In this document: in pieces, positions 52,051 through 61,278 of the stretch
Layout: each line of letters starts with the position of its first letter
Position numbering within the stretch: the first letter of the stretch is position 1
Assembly: GCA_023251455.1 (NCBI GenBank)
Contig: JAHEYT010000038.1
Coordinates: forward strand, 41,661 to 105,660
Direction of reading: 5' to 3'
Origin: Bacteroidota bacterium
GTDB taxonomy: Bacteria > Bacteroidota > Bacteroidia > Bacteroidales > Prolixibacteraceae
Length of the DNA: 64,000 nucleotides
Program-made: the position numbers and the translations under genes
The notes under the pieces: generated by a model
Seen by the model: only the letters and a program-made list of their open reading frames with translations
Databases searched by the model: none
What the model was told of the DNA's origin: nothing

Positions 52051-54813
52051 TTATTCTGCTTTACTAAAGTCGAAATAGAGAGTTATCGATTTTTCAGACT
52101 GAAACAAGTTTGGCTGACTCATTGGGCCCATGGTTTCGGGTTTGGTGAATTTGGTTCCAATGGGGTCAATTGCATGTAAAAATGAAATATTACCCGTTGG
52201 AAATTCAGGAGAAGTATTGTCGTTGTTGGCTCCTTTGGGTTTTTCGGGCGTAAACAGGCGAAGAAAAACGTCTTCGTCGGGACAAACAATCGTGAAATTT
52301 TGCCCCTTCGACTGAATCGTAGCCCAATTGAAATTGCGGTGGTAACCTTTAAATTCGGGATAAGTCCAATCTTCGCCTGTTATGGTATTATTATAAGCTT
52401 TTTCCCAAACATTCAAGGTGTTTCCTTTCGTGCGGTTTTTCCACACGCGATAGGGTCCATATCCCATCCATCTGATACCTTTAACCTGATCTTCAGGATA
52501 ATCGAAACTAATTCCCATGAATTTGTTTTCGTTTGGAGCTTTATACGACACTTCGAGTTTTAGCCATCCGGAGGAAAGGATGGTCCACTTTACTTTTTTT
52601 AGATCACCTTTGTAGATGCATTCAACGATTTGGTTGTCGCCTTCGCTGTAGTTTTTCATTTCCTGAAAGTCGGCGGAGCCGGATGCAAGAACTGGTCCGT
52701 GTGCGAACGGAATGTTCTGGTTTTCACTTTTTACTCCTGATAAAAATCCGGTTTTTTTGTCCCATTTGAAAGAATGATTGTTGACCTGTGCATTAAGGCT
52801 GACCACATCTTCTACTATTCTGATTTTACCTATTTTGTCTGTCGGTATTATCTCATCGGCAATTGTTCTGGCACTTTTTATCGGCCAGCTCCAGGTGTAA
52901 ATCGCTCTTCCATGCGGATCGGTAGCGGTTATATACAGAACATCGTTGTCGAAAAACCGAACTGGCATAAACATACTCAGTTTACCTTTTTGCCCGGGCG
53001 CCAAATCCGGAGATTCGATTGTGCCGGTTTCGTTCACTTTCTGCTCTGTTTCATAAGGATTTGGCAGATCAACTAAGCTGTAGCTAAATTTACAATCTTT
53101 TAGATTCGTATAGATGTAACGGTTTTCGATCGGGAACACACCGTTAAATGTGGGTGTGATGTATCGGTTTTCGAAGAATATAGGTGACCAGATTTCTTTG
53201 ATGGTAAAATAACTGCCTTCTTTTTCGAGATACGGCCCAAGAATGCCGTCGGCAGCATGGTTGCCATCGGTATCCAAAATTCCGTTTTTGTCGGTTCGCA
53301 CAACAGCTTCATCTGCATAATCCCAAAGAAAACCTCCGGCCGACAACGGATTATTAAGCATCATGTTCCAGTAATCATCCAACCCTGCGCCATGTCCGCC
53401 ATCGTATAACCCATGCAAAAATTCAGTTGGAAATACAATCTGGCGTCCTTGCTGATGAGTGCCAACTCCATAATTATAGGCCCGGTAATGTTGCGTATCT
53501 GTTCCCCTGAATTCAGCCCAGGGATGTATCAGCGGACGTTTCTGAGGATCCAGCTCGTCAAAGAAATGATCAAGGTCGGTATTCCATCCGCCTTCGTTGC
53601 CGTTGTCCCAAACAACAATCGACGGGTGATTGATGTCGCGGTATAACATTTCCTGCGCCAGAACAGAACCAACACGCGTGTCGTAGGCCGTTTGCCAGCC
53701 AGCTAGTTCGTCGAGTACAAACAGCCCAAGAGAATCGCAAACATCCAGAAAATGTTCATCGGGTGGATAATGCGACATGCGTACCGCATTCATATTCATG
53801 TTCTTGATGGTATTTACATCTTCAATGCTGATTTGTTTATTCAGCGTTCTTCCCGTATTTGGCCTGAAGGAATGGCGGCAAACACCTTTGAACATGACTT
53901 TTTCACCGTTAACGTATATTCCGTCGCTCTCCCGAAGCTCTACTGTCCGAAATCCAAATTTTTCGCTTACTTCATGAATAACATCCAAATAATTAATGAG
54001 CTGGATGTCGACAAGGTATCGGCTTGGGGATTCCGGAGTCCAGGGTTTGATATTTTCAGCAAAAGTTTGCATATGAGCTACTGTTTGATCTTTATCGAGA
54101 ATAATAGAGAACGGCGGGCTTACCGATTCGCCTGAAAGCGTTTTAATTTGGGCTTTAACTTCCATGCGTTCGTGGATATTATTTAACGAAACATCCATCT
54201 GGAATGAGCCGTCGGCTTTGGCATCCAAGGCAATTCGTTCAATATTGGTTCGAGGTTTGGCTTCCAGAAAAACCGGACGGAAAATGCCTCCAAATATCCA
54301 AAAATCAGATCGGCGTTCAGCTTCATTAACTCCTTCGTTTTCGGAATGTTTAGCAACCGAAACTTCGAGTATATTTTCTTTCCCGAATTTCAATTGGTTG
54401 CTGATGTCGTATCTAAATCTGTAAAAACTGCCCTGATGCATTTTTCCGGCTGAAATTCCATTGATTTTAACTTTGGTGTCGGTCATCGAACCGTCAAAGA
54501 CTATGTTGACCTGTTTGTTTTTCCATTCTTTGGGAACCTGAAATTCGTATTTATACAAGCCCATCTCTTTGCCGCGAACTTCATCTTTATCTTGCCCGTA
54601 GTTATAGGTTCCAAAACCCTGAAGTTCCCAATTGGACGGGACGGCAATCTTGGTCCATTTGCCTGAGTTTTGTCCGGCAGTACAGAAAAAATCCCAATTT
54701 ACGGTATGGTCGCTGCCCGTTCCTGATAAATATTGTATTTCCGTTTTTTGTGCCTGGCTGAACGGAATATTAAGAAAGAGGAAAACGAAAAAAGGAAGAA
54801 GAAATCGTTTCAT
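52051..54813 (-). CDS. secreted/periplasmic beta-galactosidase-type glycoside hydrolase family 2
   Basis: A signal peptide (PFFVFLFLNIPFSQAQ) leads into the GH2 layout: a jelly-roll sugar-binding domain (about 40-190), an Ig-like domain (about 195-290), a TIM barrel (about 295-590) and a C-terminal LacZ-type small-chain domain (about 700-915). The acid/base Glu407 is in NGNEGG and the nucleophile Glu464 in FPTEFLHG. The sequence before the acid/base is VVWDNGNE instead of the more usual W-S-x-G-N-E. It should release terminal beta-linked sugars, most likely galactose. It stands alone with its own terminator; no SusCD pair is near, so it is not an obvious PUL member. Confidence 0.92.
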   Translation of the reverse strand: MKRFLLPFFVFLFLNIPFSQAQKTEIQYLSGTGSDHTVNWDFFCTAGQNSGKWTKIAVPSNWELQGFGTYNYGQDKDEVRGKEMGLYKYEFQVPKEWKNKQVNIVFDGSMTDTKVKINGISAGKMHQGSFYRFRYDISNQLKFGKENILEVSVAKHSENEGVNEAERRSDFWIFGGIFRPVFLEAKPRTNIERIALDAKADGSFQMDVSLNNIHERMEVKAQIKTLSGESVSPPFSIILDKDQTVAHMQTFAENIKPWTPESPSRYLVDIQLINYLDVIHEVSEKFGFRTVELRESDGIYVNGEKVMFKGVCRHSFRPNTGRTLNKQISIEDVNTIKNMNMNAVRMSHYPPDEHFLDVCDSLGLFVLDELAGWQTAYDTRVGSVLAQEMLYRDINHPSIVVWDNGNEGGWNTDLDHFFDELDPQKRPLIHPWAEFRGTDTQHYRAYNYGVGTHQQGRQIVFPTEFLHGLYDGGHGAGLDDYWNMMLNNPLSAGGFLWDYADEAVVRTDKNGILDTDGNHAADGILGPYLEKEGSYFTIKEIWSPIFFENRYITPTFNGVFPIENRYIYTNLKDCKFSYSLVDLPNPYETEQKVNETGTIESPDLAPGQKGKLSMFMPVRFFDNDVLYITATDPHGRAIYTWSWPIKSARTIADEIIPTDKIGKIRIVEDVVSLNAQVNNHSFKWDKKTGFLSGVKSENQNIPFAHGPVLASGSADFQEMKNYSEGDNQIVECIYKGDLKKVKWTILSSGWLKLEVSYKAPNENKFMGISFDYPEDQVKGIRWMGYGPYRVWKNRTKGNTLNVWEKAYNNTITGEDWTYPEFKGYHRNFNWATIQSKGQNFTIVCPDEDVFLRLFTPEKPKGANNDNTSPEFPTGNISFLHAIDPIGTKFTKPETMGPMSQPNLFQSEKSITLYFDFSKAE

Positions 54814-54843
54814 GAGGTTTTATTTTGGTTGGATTTGGTCCCT

Positions 54844-54851
54844 CAAAAGTA
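54844..54851 (-). promoter_or_regulatory. candidate Bacteroidota -7 box for the GH2 gene
   Basis: Read on the minus strand the site is TACTTTTG, an exact TAnnTTTG, ending about 31 bases ahead of the ATG. No good TTTG -33 box is seen at normal spacing. Confidence 0.45.
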
Positions 54852-55003
54852 TGAAATGAGCATGATTTTAAAAACATTTATCGAAGTGTTTATTTTACAA
54901 TCATGCGAATTACATGCGGCTATAGAAAATAAAGAATTAGCGCATGAAAGATCGAATTAGAAATCTGAGCTAACGGGATAGGTTTAAGACGTATTCAAAC
55001 TGT

Positions 55004-56059
55004 TTATTTGCGTTTGAAGTATCGTTTGATATCAGCTTCAGGATGCAGTAATGTCGATTCTCCAATCAGGAAATTGACGAATTGTTTGGCGAAAAAGGGG
55101 CCAAGCAGAACTCCTTTTGAACCTAATCCGTTGAAAATGCCGATTTGCGGATGATCCGGAAGCAATCCAATTACAGGTTTCCGGTCGTGCATCGTTGGGC
55201 GAATTCCTGCTTTTTGATTTATTACTTCAGATTGTGTCGAAGTGATGTTCTTTAGTTTGTCAAGTAATTCCGCGCGGGCTGATCCTGTTGTTTCAAAGTT
55301 TAATTCGTCCCAACTATAAGTTGCGCCAACTTTATAGTGGTGATTTCCAATTGGCATCATAAATACTTCGCCGCTGACGATTTCTTCCAGATTCAATTCC
55401 GGAATTTTCAGTTCCAGAACTTCGCCTTTGGAGTGTTTAAATTTTAGATTTTCGAAAAATGGGTTCTGTGAAGCGGCCGATTCTTCACAAAAAATGATCT
55501 TCCGAGCTGTTATGTTATCATAAACTATCGAATCGGGCTGTAAGTCTAGTTTTTCGCAATCGAATTTTTCATTTGTAATCAAATTCTGCTGACTTAGAAA
55601 TCTTGAAAAAGCAAAAATAAGTTTTTGGATGTCAAGTCGTCCGGATTTGTTAACGCAACCAAAACTGAAAGTATTGAATGTGCCCGTATTTTTGAAATTT
55701 AGATTGGGTTCAGCGTCCAGATAGGCTTCCAATTGATTTGCGAATGCTTTTTCTTTCCAAAAACAAAGCCCATCTTCGCTTAAAATTTTAAGCATTCGAC
55801 CTGGAAAATAGAGTTGCTCATGCAGTAATTCTTCCAGCTTCCGGTAAGTCGTTTCCATTTGAGGAAAGGCATCATCCACCAACCAGCTTTTGGTCATCCG
55901 CCGGAAAACTACCGGGTTAATTAACCCTGCCGCAACGTCAGATGATTTGATTTGATCGGGATCGTTGAAGACCACAAAAGTCTTGCTTTGCCTGAATAAT
56001 TCATGAGCAAGCAAAGTCCCGGCGAGTCCCTGACCAACAATGATAAAATCTACCTTCAT
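55004..56059 (-). CDS. FAD-dependent DAO-family oxidoreductase
   Basis: The N-terminal dinucleotide motif FIIVGQGLAGTLLAHEL and the C-terminal KAGIRPTMHDRKPVIGLLPDHPQIGIFNGLGSKG pattern are those of the DAO/glycine-oxidase family, which oxidises amine substrates with FAD. The protein is soluble and 351 residues long. The longest frame starts at TTG 56074; the ATG at 56059 directly precedes the FAD motif. It is close to the MnmC C-terminal domain and to ThiO, but lacks the MnmC methyltransferase half. Substrate not determined. It follows the nuclease-like gene by 45 bases. Confidence 0.85.
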   Translation of the reverse strand: MKVDFIIVGQGLAGTLLAHELFRQSKTFVVFNDPDQIKSSDVAAGLINPVVFRRMTKSWLVDDAFPQMETTYRKLEELLHEQLYFPGRMLKILSEDGLCFWKEKAFANQLEAYLDAEPNLNFKNTGTFNTFSFGCVNKSGRLDIQKLIFAFSRFLSQQNLITNEKFDCEKLDLQPDSIVYDNITARKIIFCEESAASQNPFFENLKFKHSKGEVLELKIPELNLEEIVSGEVFMMPIGNHHYKVGATYSWDELNFETTGSARAELLDKLKNITSTQSEVINQKAGIRPTMHDRKPVIGLLPDHPQIGIFNGLGSKGVLLGPFFAKQFVNFLIGESTLLHPEADIKRYFKRK

Positions 56060-56104
56060 GAAAAGAGAAAGCAAACAGAAGCCGGAATTGTTCAGGAAGA
56101 CAGA

Positions 56105-56947
56105 TTACTTCTTCGCTTTTTTCAGGTCAAGATTTACAAAAATAGGTAAATGATCGGATGGATACCTCAGGTCTTTTGAATCGGTTAATACCCCGTACTG
56201 CTTAACTTCGACCAAATCGTTTACAAAGACATAATCGATCCGTTCTTTCAGCGGACTGTCGAATTTAAACCCGTTGAATGTCCCGTTTGGTCCGTATGGC
56301 GCTTCTTTCGTAATGGAACGTGAATCGTGAAGTTCTTTGGTAATTACCGCAATAGGTTCTTGCTCCGGAGTCAGGTTGAAGTCGCCTGTTAAGATTACCG
56401 GTAGTTTTGACGAATTTAACTCTTTGATTTTTCGTAAAATTAGCTTGGCTGATTCAGTCCGGGCTTTAACTCCAATATGATCGAAATGGGTATTGAATAC
56501 CATGAACTGCCGATCTTTTTTATCGGTTTCGAGCAGGAGCCAGGTGCACACCCGATTGCAGGCAGCATCCCATCCCAGACCCGGTTTTTCAGGAGTTTGT
56601 GATAGCCAAAACCATCCACTTTTTAGGGCTTTAAATTTCTTTGAATTATAGAAAAGCGGAGAATATTCACCTGCCTTTTTACCATCGTCGCGCCCAACGC
56701 CAACCCATTTCATATGGGGTAGTTGTGCCTGAATATCTTCGATTTGTCCAATCAGTGCTTCCTGTAACCCGAAAATATCCGCTTTATGGAAGTCGAGTAA
56801 AGCAGTAACATCCTTGCTCCTGTTTGGCCAGGCATTTACTCCGTCGCCCGGATTATTGTAGCGAATATTATAAGTGATAATTTGGAGATTCTGAGCCATG
56901 ATCAGATTACTGGCAAAAATTAAGATGATAAAAAAGAAGCGTTTCAT
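56105..56947 (-). CDS. secreted endonuclease/exonuclease/phosphatase family protein
   Basis: A signal peptide (FFFIILIFASNLIMAQ) precedes an EEP domain: ITYNIRYNNP, the metal-binding Glu in FGLQEALIGQIEDI, NTHFDHIG, the catalytic pair in TGDFNLTP and the final SDHLPIF. Exported members are often phosphodiesterases or sphingomyelinase-like phosphatases rather than DNases. I take the ATG at 56947, whose ATGA overlaps the stop of the esterase gene upstream, so they are coupled. The extra upstream residues of the longer frame begin at TTG. Substrate unknown. Confidence 0.88.
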   Translation of the reverse strand: MKRFFFIILIFASNLIMAQNLQIITYNIRYNNPGDGVNAWPNRSKDVTALLDFHKADIFGLQEALIGQIEDIQAQLPHMKWVGVGRDDGKKAGEYSPLFYNSKKFKALKSGWFWLSQTPEKPGLGWDAACNRVCTWLLLETDKKDRQFMVFNTHFDHIGVKARTESAKLILRKIKELNSSKLPVILTGDFNLTPEQEPIAVITKELHDSRSITKEAPYGPNGTFNGFKFDSPLKERIDYVFVNDLVEVKQYGVLTDSKDLRYPSDHLPIFVNLDLKKAKK

Positions 56948-57912
56948 TCGGCACAAAAGTTAAAAGATTGATATTCGCATGTTTTATTGTCTGTCTTCAT
57001 AATTGTTGTTTTTTGCTCGGTTCCTTTGTTGACGATGTAGGAATAACAAAAGTCGATAATTTCGTTAAAATTGTCCGACATGGGTTTCCCTGCTATTTCG
57101 TGCGAAGCATTGCAATAAGTGTAAAGCCAGTATGGCGTTCCGAGTTTTTTAAGTTTTTCGGCGATGGTGTACGAACCATGTAAAATAAGATATCCTGGCT
57201 GGCCTTCCTTGCAATACCGGTGTGGCGCGGTAGCATAAGGAACCAGGTTGTCGCAGGTTCCATGAAACAGAAGCGACGGAATTGCCGATTCATTGAAAAT
57301 CCGGGAAGTATCAGGAATGGCTCCGGCCATGGATATAACTCCTGCATACGAAACCGGGCCGCTGTCCAGACCATAACAATAGGGAGGCTGATAGGCTGTA
57401 TTCAGCACTGTTTCTGCGCCTGCGCTGCTTCCTGAAATAATTATTTTCTGCGGATCGATACCCATTTTATCACGGTTTTTAATCATGAAAAAAGTGGCAT
57501 CCTGAAGATCTTCCACCGCGTCGTTAAAGGTGTTTCGTTTATCAACTGCGGGGCAGTCGCATCCAAAACCACTTTCTTTTCCCTCACGCGTTAACCGGTA
57601 TGAAATAGATGAAACCACATAACCATGGCGTGCCAGTTTTTTGCAAAAAGTCTGAATACCCGGATCATTGCGCACTCCGCCAGAAAAACCACCACCATGT
57701 ACATAAAAAATTAAGGGCCTTTGCGATTGATTATCGAATTCAGGGAAATATACATCCATTTCGAGCGATTTCCCGTCTTTAAAGGCATAGGTATAAGTTT
57801 CAACACGAGCTGAGTCGGTAATCTCATCTTTGTAACGTTCCTGAGAAATACTGTTCAGACTCAAAAAACAGAACGGGAGAAAGATTATCAGAAATAATAT
57901 TGAATGCTTCAT
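56944..57912 (-). CDS. exported alpha/beta-hydrolase (esterase/lipase type)
   Basis: Starting at the ATG 57912, a signal peptide (LFLIIFLPFCFLSLNSIS) precedes an alpha/beta-hydrolase of the carboxylesterase type: oxyanion-hole YVHGGGFSGG, nucleophile elbow SGSSAGAE and a late His (NASHEI). A CDCPAVDK segment adds a likely disulfide. It would hydrolyse small esters, perhaps acetylated carbohydrates. The frame extends upstream to 58032, but that would overlap the divergent nitroreductase gene. It is coupled by ATGA to the EEP gene downstream. Confidence 0.87.
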   Translation of the reverse strand: MKHSILFLIIFLPFCFLSLNSISQERYKDEITDSARVETYTYAFKDGKSLEMDVYFPEFDNQSQRPLIFYVHGGGFSGGVRNDPGIQTFCKKLARHGYVVSSISYRLTREGKESGFGCDCPAVDKRNTFNDAVEDLQDATFFMIKNRDKMGIDPQKIIISGSSAGAETVLNTAYQPPYCYGLDSGPVSYAGVISMAGAIPDTSRIFNESAIPSLLFHGTCDNLVPYATAPHRYCKEGQPGYLILHGSYTIAEKLKKLGTPYWLYTYCNASHEIAGKPMSDNFNEIIDFCYSYIVNKGTEQKTTIMKTDNKTCEYQSFNFCAE

Positions 57913-57978
57913 GAATGAATGTTTGTTGCTTAGGTTATTGTTTAAAAACTGCATAAATTTATATAAAAAATCGGTGCT

Positions 57979-58893
57979 ATGGCAATAATAACAAGCAGAA
58001 CCAATGAGAATGGGCGAATTACATTTGTTCATGAAAAATGTAATTCATGCGGACTTTGTGTGAAAATATGCAAAGACTTCTCGTTGAAAATGGAAAATGA
58101 CCGTCCTGTTTTAAGTGATCAAGCGTTATTTGGCTGTATTGCATGCGGACATTGTATGGCTATTTGTCCAACAGAAGCCATCGAAATTTTGGGCAGGGAA
58201 ATGACGCCGGATGACAGGATTGATCTTTCTGAAATGAAAAATAAATCCAGTTTAGATCAGCTAAAGAATCTAATGACAGCCCGTCGAAGCATTCGCGATT
58301 TTAAAGATACCGAAGTAGGAGAGGACCTGATTGAGAAAATCATTGAAGCTGCTGTCGTGGCTCCTATGGGTATACCTCCATCTGATGTTCAGTTGATGGT
58401 TATTAAAGGAAAAGATAAAGTGCGTGAATTTTCGTTCGACGTAATTGATTATTTCAGTAAAGTTGGATGGGTGTTTTCTCCATGGATGATGTGGATGTGG
58501 CGGCTGATGGGCAAAGAAACCTACCAGGTGATGAAAAGTTTTGGCAATCCGTTGGTGAAATTCATGGTCGAAACAAAGCGGAAGAATGAAAATTATCTGT
58601 TGTACGATGCGCCGCTTGCTATGTATTTTTCGTCGTCGCCTTATGCTGATCCGGCCGATCCGTATATTCCAGCGACCTATGCCATGCTGGCTGCCGAAAG
58701 CCTCGGATTGGGCACATGCATGATTGGCAGTGTGCACCCGATGATTCAATATGGGGCAAAAAAGCTAAAGCAAAAATGGAATCTTCCCGCCAAATCGCCT
58801 TCAGGAATAATTGTCATATTTGGATATCCGAAATACCGGTTCAAATCAGGTATCAAAAGGAGTTTTGCCAAGATCAGTTATTTTGCCAACTAA
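57979..58893 (+). CDS. ferredoxin-nitroreductase fusion flavoprotein
   Basis: Two [4Fe-4S] motifs (CNSCGLCVKICKD near residue 20 and CIACGHCMAICPTEA near residue 52) form an N-terminal ferredoxin. A nitroreductase FMN domain follows from about 95 (MTARRSIRDFKD, GIPPSDVQ, LAAESLGLGTCMIG, GYPKYRF). Such fusions take electrons from ferredoxin-level donors rather than NAD(P)H to reduce quinones, nitro compounds or other small substrates. It is one of only three plus-strand genes that I call with confidence and is divergent from the esterase gene, with a 66-base shared control gap. Substrate unknown. Confidence 0.92.
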   Translation: MAIITSRTNENGRITFVHEKCNSCGLCVKICKDFSLKMENDRPVLSDQALFGCIACGHCMAICPTEAIEILGREMTPDDRIDLSEMKNKSSLDQLKNLMTARRSIRDFKDTEVGEDLIEKIIEAAVVAPMGIPPSDVQLMVIKGKDKVREFSFDVIDYFSKVGWVFSPWMMWMWRLMGKETYQVMKSFGNPLVKFMVETKRKNENYLLYDAPLAMYFSSSPYADPADPYIPATYAMLAAESLGLGTCMIGSVHPMIQYGAKKLKQKWNLPAKSPSGIIVIFGYPKYRFKSGIKRSFAKISYFAN

Positions 58894-58912
58894 GAATTTT
58901 TAGTCCTTGATA

Positions 58913-59011
58913 GTCATTAAATTGTCATTTATGGTACCCCTCAACTGTTAGGCTGGGGACAATAAATTACAACTTAATGACGAATAATGACGAATAATGA
59001 CAACGAATGAC
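58913..59011. repeat. GTCATT/AATGAC repeat cluster with inverted halves
   Basis: GTCATT occurs at 58913 and 58924 (11-base period). Its complement AATGAC occurs at 58976, 58986, 58996 and 59006 (10-base period). The two halves face each other across about 45 bases, so the transcript can fold, and the cluster separates two convergent genes. It is related to the array at 50003-50035. Confidence 0.7.
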
Positions 59012-59019
59012 TTTTCATG

Positions 59020-59469
59020 CTATATCCGCACTTTTACAACCACTTTCTTCACTTTCTCCGGACCATCGATCTGCATGCACGGGCGGTGAACATCTTGTGG
59101 GTAAAACACGGCGAACATTCCGGCTTCAACTATCAATTGGGTAGTTTCTCCTGAAAAGAATACGATATCTTTCTCTGGAAGGTATTCTGCGGTTACTGTT
59201 TGTCCGTTCAATGGGGCAAAGCCAATAGCTTCTCTTCCGGAAACAAGGTATTGAATGTCGGCATAAACCTGATGTGCTTCCAAACGACAATCCTGATGAG
59301 CTTTACTATCGTATTCACTAACAAGGGCAAAAACGTTCTTGCCATCAATTTCGTAACGGCCCACTTCCAGATTGTCCAAATCAGTATTCTTCAGAAAATC
59401 AAAGCCCTTTTTCAGGTTTTCGCTGATGCACGAATACAGGTCAGCATTTTCAAGTTTATCAAGTATCAT
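59020..59469 (-). CDS. YhcH/YjgK/YiaL-family (EbgC-like, NanQ) protein
   Basis: The 149-residue cupin-like protein has the family landmarks: LDNLEVGRYEIDG, LEAHQVYADIQYLVSGRE, a central FFSGETTQLIVEAGMFAVFYPQDVHRPCMQ with the metal-binding His, and a C-terminal KKVVVKV. Characterised members are sugar-binding proteins, including an N-acetylneuraminate anomerase. The longest frame begins at TTG 59520; the ATG at 59469 gives the family's usual length. It stands alone with no sialic-acid genes nearby, so the sugar is unknown. Confidence 0.9.
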   Translation of the reverse strand: MILDKLENADLYSCISENLKKGFDFLKNTDLDNLEVGRYEIDGKNVFALVSEYDSKAHQDCRLEAHQVYADIQYLVSGREAIGFAPLNGQTVTAEYLPEKDIVFFSGETTQLIVEAGMFAVFYPQDVHRPCMQIDGPEKVKKVVVKVRI

Positions 59470-59576
59470 AGGATGTTTTTTAATCGTTTTTTGAATTTGC
59501 ACAATGGCAATCGATTGCAATTAGTCGCGCAAATATACAGTTTGCGTTCGTCAATCAAAATGTATTTAGATTTTTA

Positions 59577-60242
59577 TCAGAGTTTAAACATCTCTTTCCA
59601 AAGCTGCTCGTATTGCTCTTTGTATTGTTTAACGATGTCGTAATTGGTTGTTATCAAAAGGTTTTCCTGATTGTGGTTCGAAGCCGTATAAGTCCAGTTG
59701 AAACTTCCGGTGAAGACAATTTTGGAATCAATGATCCCGAATTTGTGGTGCATGTGGTAGCGCGAATGATCAATCTTAACAGGTATTCCGACGTTTTTTA
59801 AACCTTTTATGGCCGATCCGTTATCGTACATTTTATCATCATCGGTAATGATACGGACTTTGATACCACTTTGGTGACAGTTCTGAATATCATTAGCTAG
59901 GCGTTCGTCGGTAATCGTAAAAACACATATATCGAGCGTCTGTTTAGCTTGTTTGAGTAAATCTGAAATCGACTCCAAAATATCGGTACCCGGACTAAAG
60001 AATACTTTGTGCATGCTGAATTTATATTCCCCGATCAGATCGAAACAATTCTGTAGCCAAAAAAGAGCCTGCTGTCCGTTGTTCGATTGTTCAAGTCGTC
60101 GTGCTTCATTAAATAGCCGGTAGCGCAAATCCCCAATCTCCTCGCGACTCAGAGCATTAATTAAATCGGCAATTTCTTTCTTCGTTCCATTAGTGAACGT
60201 TTGCCCGAAATTATCGGTCAAGTATTGTACTATTTTGTCCAT
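59577..60242 (-). CDS. phospholipase-D-like protein with one HKD motif (Nuc/Zucchini type)
   Basis: A single HKD motif (HMHHKFGIIDSKIVFTGSFNWT, near residues 170-190) marks the PLD superfamily. Proteins with one motif act as homodimers, such as the nuclease Nuc and mitochondrial cardiolipin hydrolase. The first 90 residues form a helical domain without a signal peptide, so it is cytoplasmic and unlike periplasmic Nuc. It likely cuts phosphodiester bonds in nucleic acid or lipid. The frame can start at TTG 60263; I use the ATG at 60242. Confidence 0.88.
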   Translation of the reverse strand: MDKIVQYLTDNFGQTFTNGTKKEIADLINALSREEIGDLRYRLFNEARRLEQSNNGQQALFWLQNCFDLIGEYKFSMHKVFFSPGTDILESISDLLKQAKQTLDICVFTITDERLANDIQNCHQSGIKVRIITDDDKMYDNGSAIKGLKNVGIPVKIDHSRYHMHHKFGIIDSKIVFTGSFNWTYTASNHNQENLLITTNYDIVKQYKEQYEQLWKEMFKL

Positions 60243-60283
60243 GATAGAAGTTCCAAATTTCAAGTTTCAGATTCCAATAGGCA

Positions 60284-60310
60284 CCCTTCGATACGCTGCG
60301 CTACTCAGGG
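60284..60310. repeat. dispersed REP-like intergenic element
   Basis: The element starts CCCTTCGATACGCTG and ends CTACTCAGGG, with partly palindromic ends. A second copy lies at 61279-61305, and a TTCCAAATTTCA tract lies beside each (60251 and about 61172). Such elements are repeated in many Bacteroidota genomes. Confidence 0.7.
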
Positions 60311-60332
60311 AACGGTTCTCCGGTCTTCGGTC

Positions 60333-61166
60333 TTAAGGCTTCCTGAAAGTATACACCACCCAGTTATTTTTCTCCTGAAACCCAGTTTCCACAAGACCAA
60401 GAGATTCGGCTTTTGCTTTTACATCGGGCATATCATGAGTGTAAAATCCACTCAGGTAAAGTTTTCCTCCTGACTGCAAGACGCTTTCGTAAACCGGCAA
60501 ATCATTGACGATTACATTTTTGTGGATATTGGCAAAAATGATCTCAAACGTTTCAGCCCCGAGCAAACGGGCATCGCCCAATTTTGCTTCCAGATTCAGG
60601 ATATTGTTGAGCCGCGCATTTTCAACAGTGCTTTCGAACGACCAGGTATCGATGTCGATAGCTGTTACATTTTTTGCTCCTTTCAACGAAGCCAGCATTC
60701 CCAAAATTCCGGTGCCGCAACCCATATCCAAAACGGTTTTTCCGGATAAATCCATGTTCAGGATTTGTTCGGCAACCAAAGTGGTCGTTTCGTGGTTTCC
60801 GGTTCCGAAAGCCATTTTGGGCTCAATCACCAACTCGAATTCTGCCGGCTCATATTCGGTATGAAACGGCGCACGAACCAGGCAGCGATTGCCAATCAGC
60901 AAGGGTTTGAAATAATTCTTTTCCCATACTTCGTTCCAGTTTTTATCCGGAATTATCTCGTTTTCCGTGGCCACCGAAAAGGGCAGGAGTGAGGTAATTG
61001 CTTCAATCTCTTCCAGATTGACCGTTTCGCCGGGAATGTAACCCATGACCAGTTCTTCCGATTCGTCGAAGCTTTCGAATGGCAGATCGGAAAGCATAGC
61101 AACCAGTATTTCGCGGTTTTCTGTTGTGTCGGGATTCAGTTTAAAACTGATTTGTGTATAAATCAT
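60333..61166 (-). CDS. prmA: ribosomal protein L11 methyltransferase
   Basis: The 277-residue protein matches PrmA: a helical/ferredoxin-like substrate domain (about 1-85), then AFGTGNHETTTL, the AdoMet loop DMGCGTGILGMLA, the acidic DIDTW after beta-2, and the FANIHKNVI active-site stretch corresponding to NI/NPP. PrmA trimethylates lysines and the N-terminus of ribosomal protein L11. It lies downstream of tpiA in the same direction. Position supports a housekeeping role, with no unusual motif changes. Confidence 0.95.
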   Translation of the reverse strand: MIYTQISFKLNPDTTENREILVAMLSDLPFESFDESEELVMGYIPGETVNLEEIEAITSLLPFSVATENEIIPDKNWNEVWEKNYFKPLLIGNRCLVRAPFHTEYEPAEFELVIEPKMAFGTGNHETTTLVAEQILNMDLSGKTVLDMGCGTGILGMLASLKGAKNVTAIDIDTWSFESTVENARLNNILNLEAKLGDARLLGAETFEIIFANIHKNVIVNDLPVYESVLQSGGKLYLSGFYTHDMPDVKAKAESLGLVETGFQEKNNWVVYTFRKP

Positions 61167-61243
61167 ATGAGTTCCAAATTTCAGGTTTTAAATTTCAAGT
61201 TATGCAATGAGTAAGCATTCTCTGGCTTCAAAAGTAGCATAAA

Positions 61244-61271
61244 AAAGGCCATCCGTTGCCGGACAGCCTTT
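61244..61271 (-). terminator. terminator after tpiA
   Basis: A 12-bp stem with a mismatch at two positions (61244-61255 with 61260-61271) closes a 4-base loop; on the minus strand it is followed by a run of six T, about 57 bases after the tpiA stop. A REP-like element sits between the stop and the hairpin. Confidence 0.75.
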
Positions 61272-61278
61272 GTATTTT

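Noticed and set aside
52051..54813. Polysaccharide utilisation locus around the GH2 enzyme
   Set aside because: No SusC/SusD pair, sulfatase, hybrid two-component sensor or second glycoside hydrolase is adjacent.
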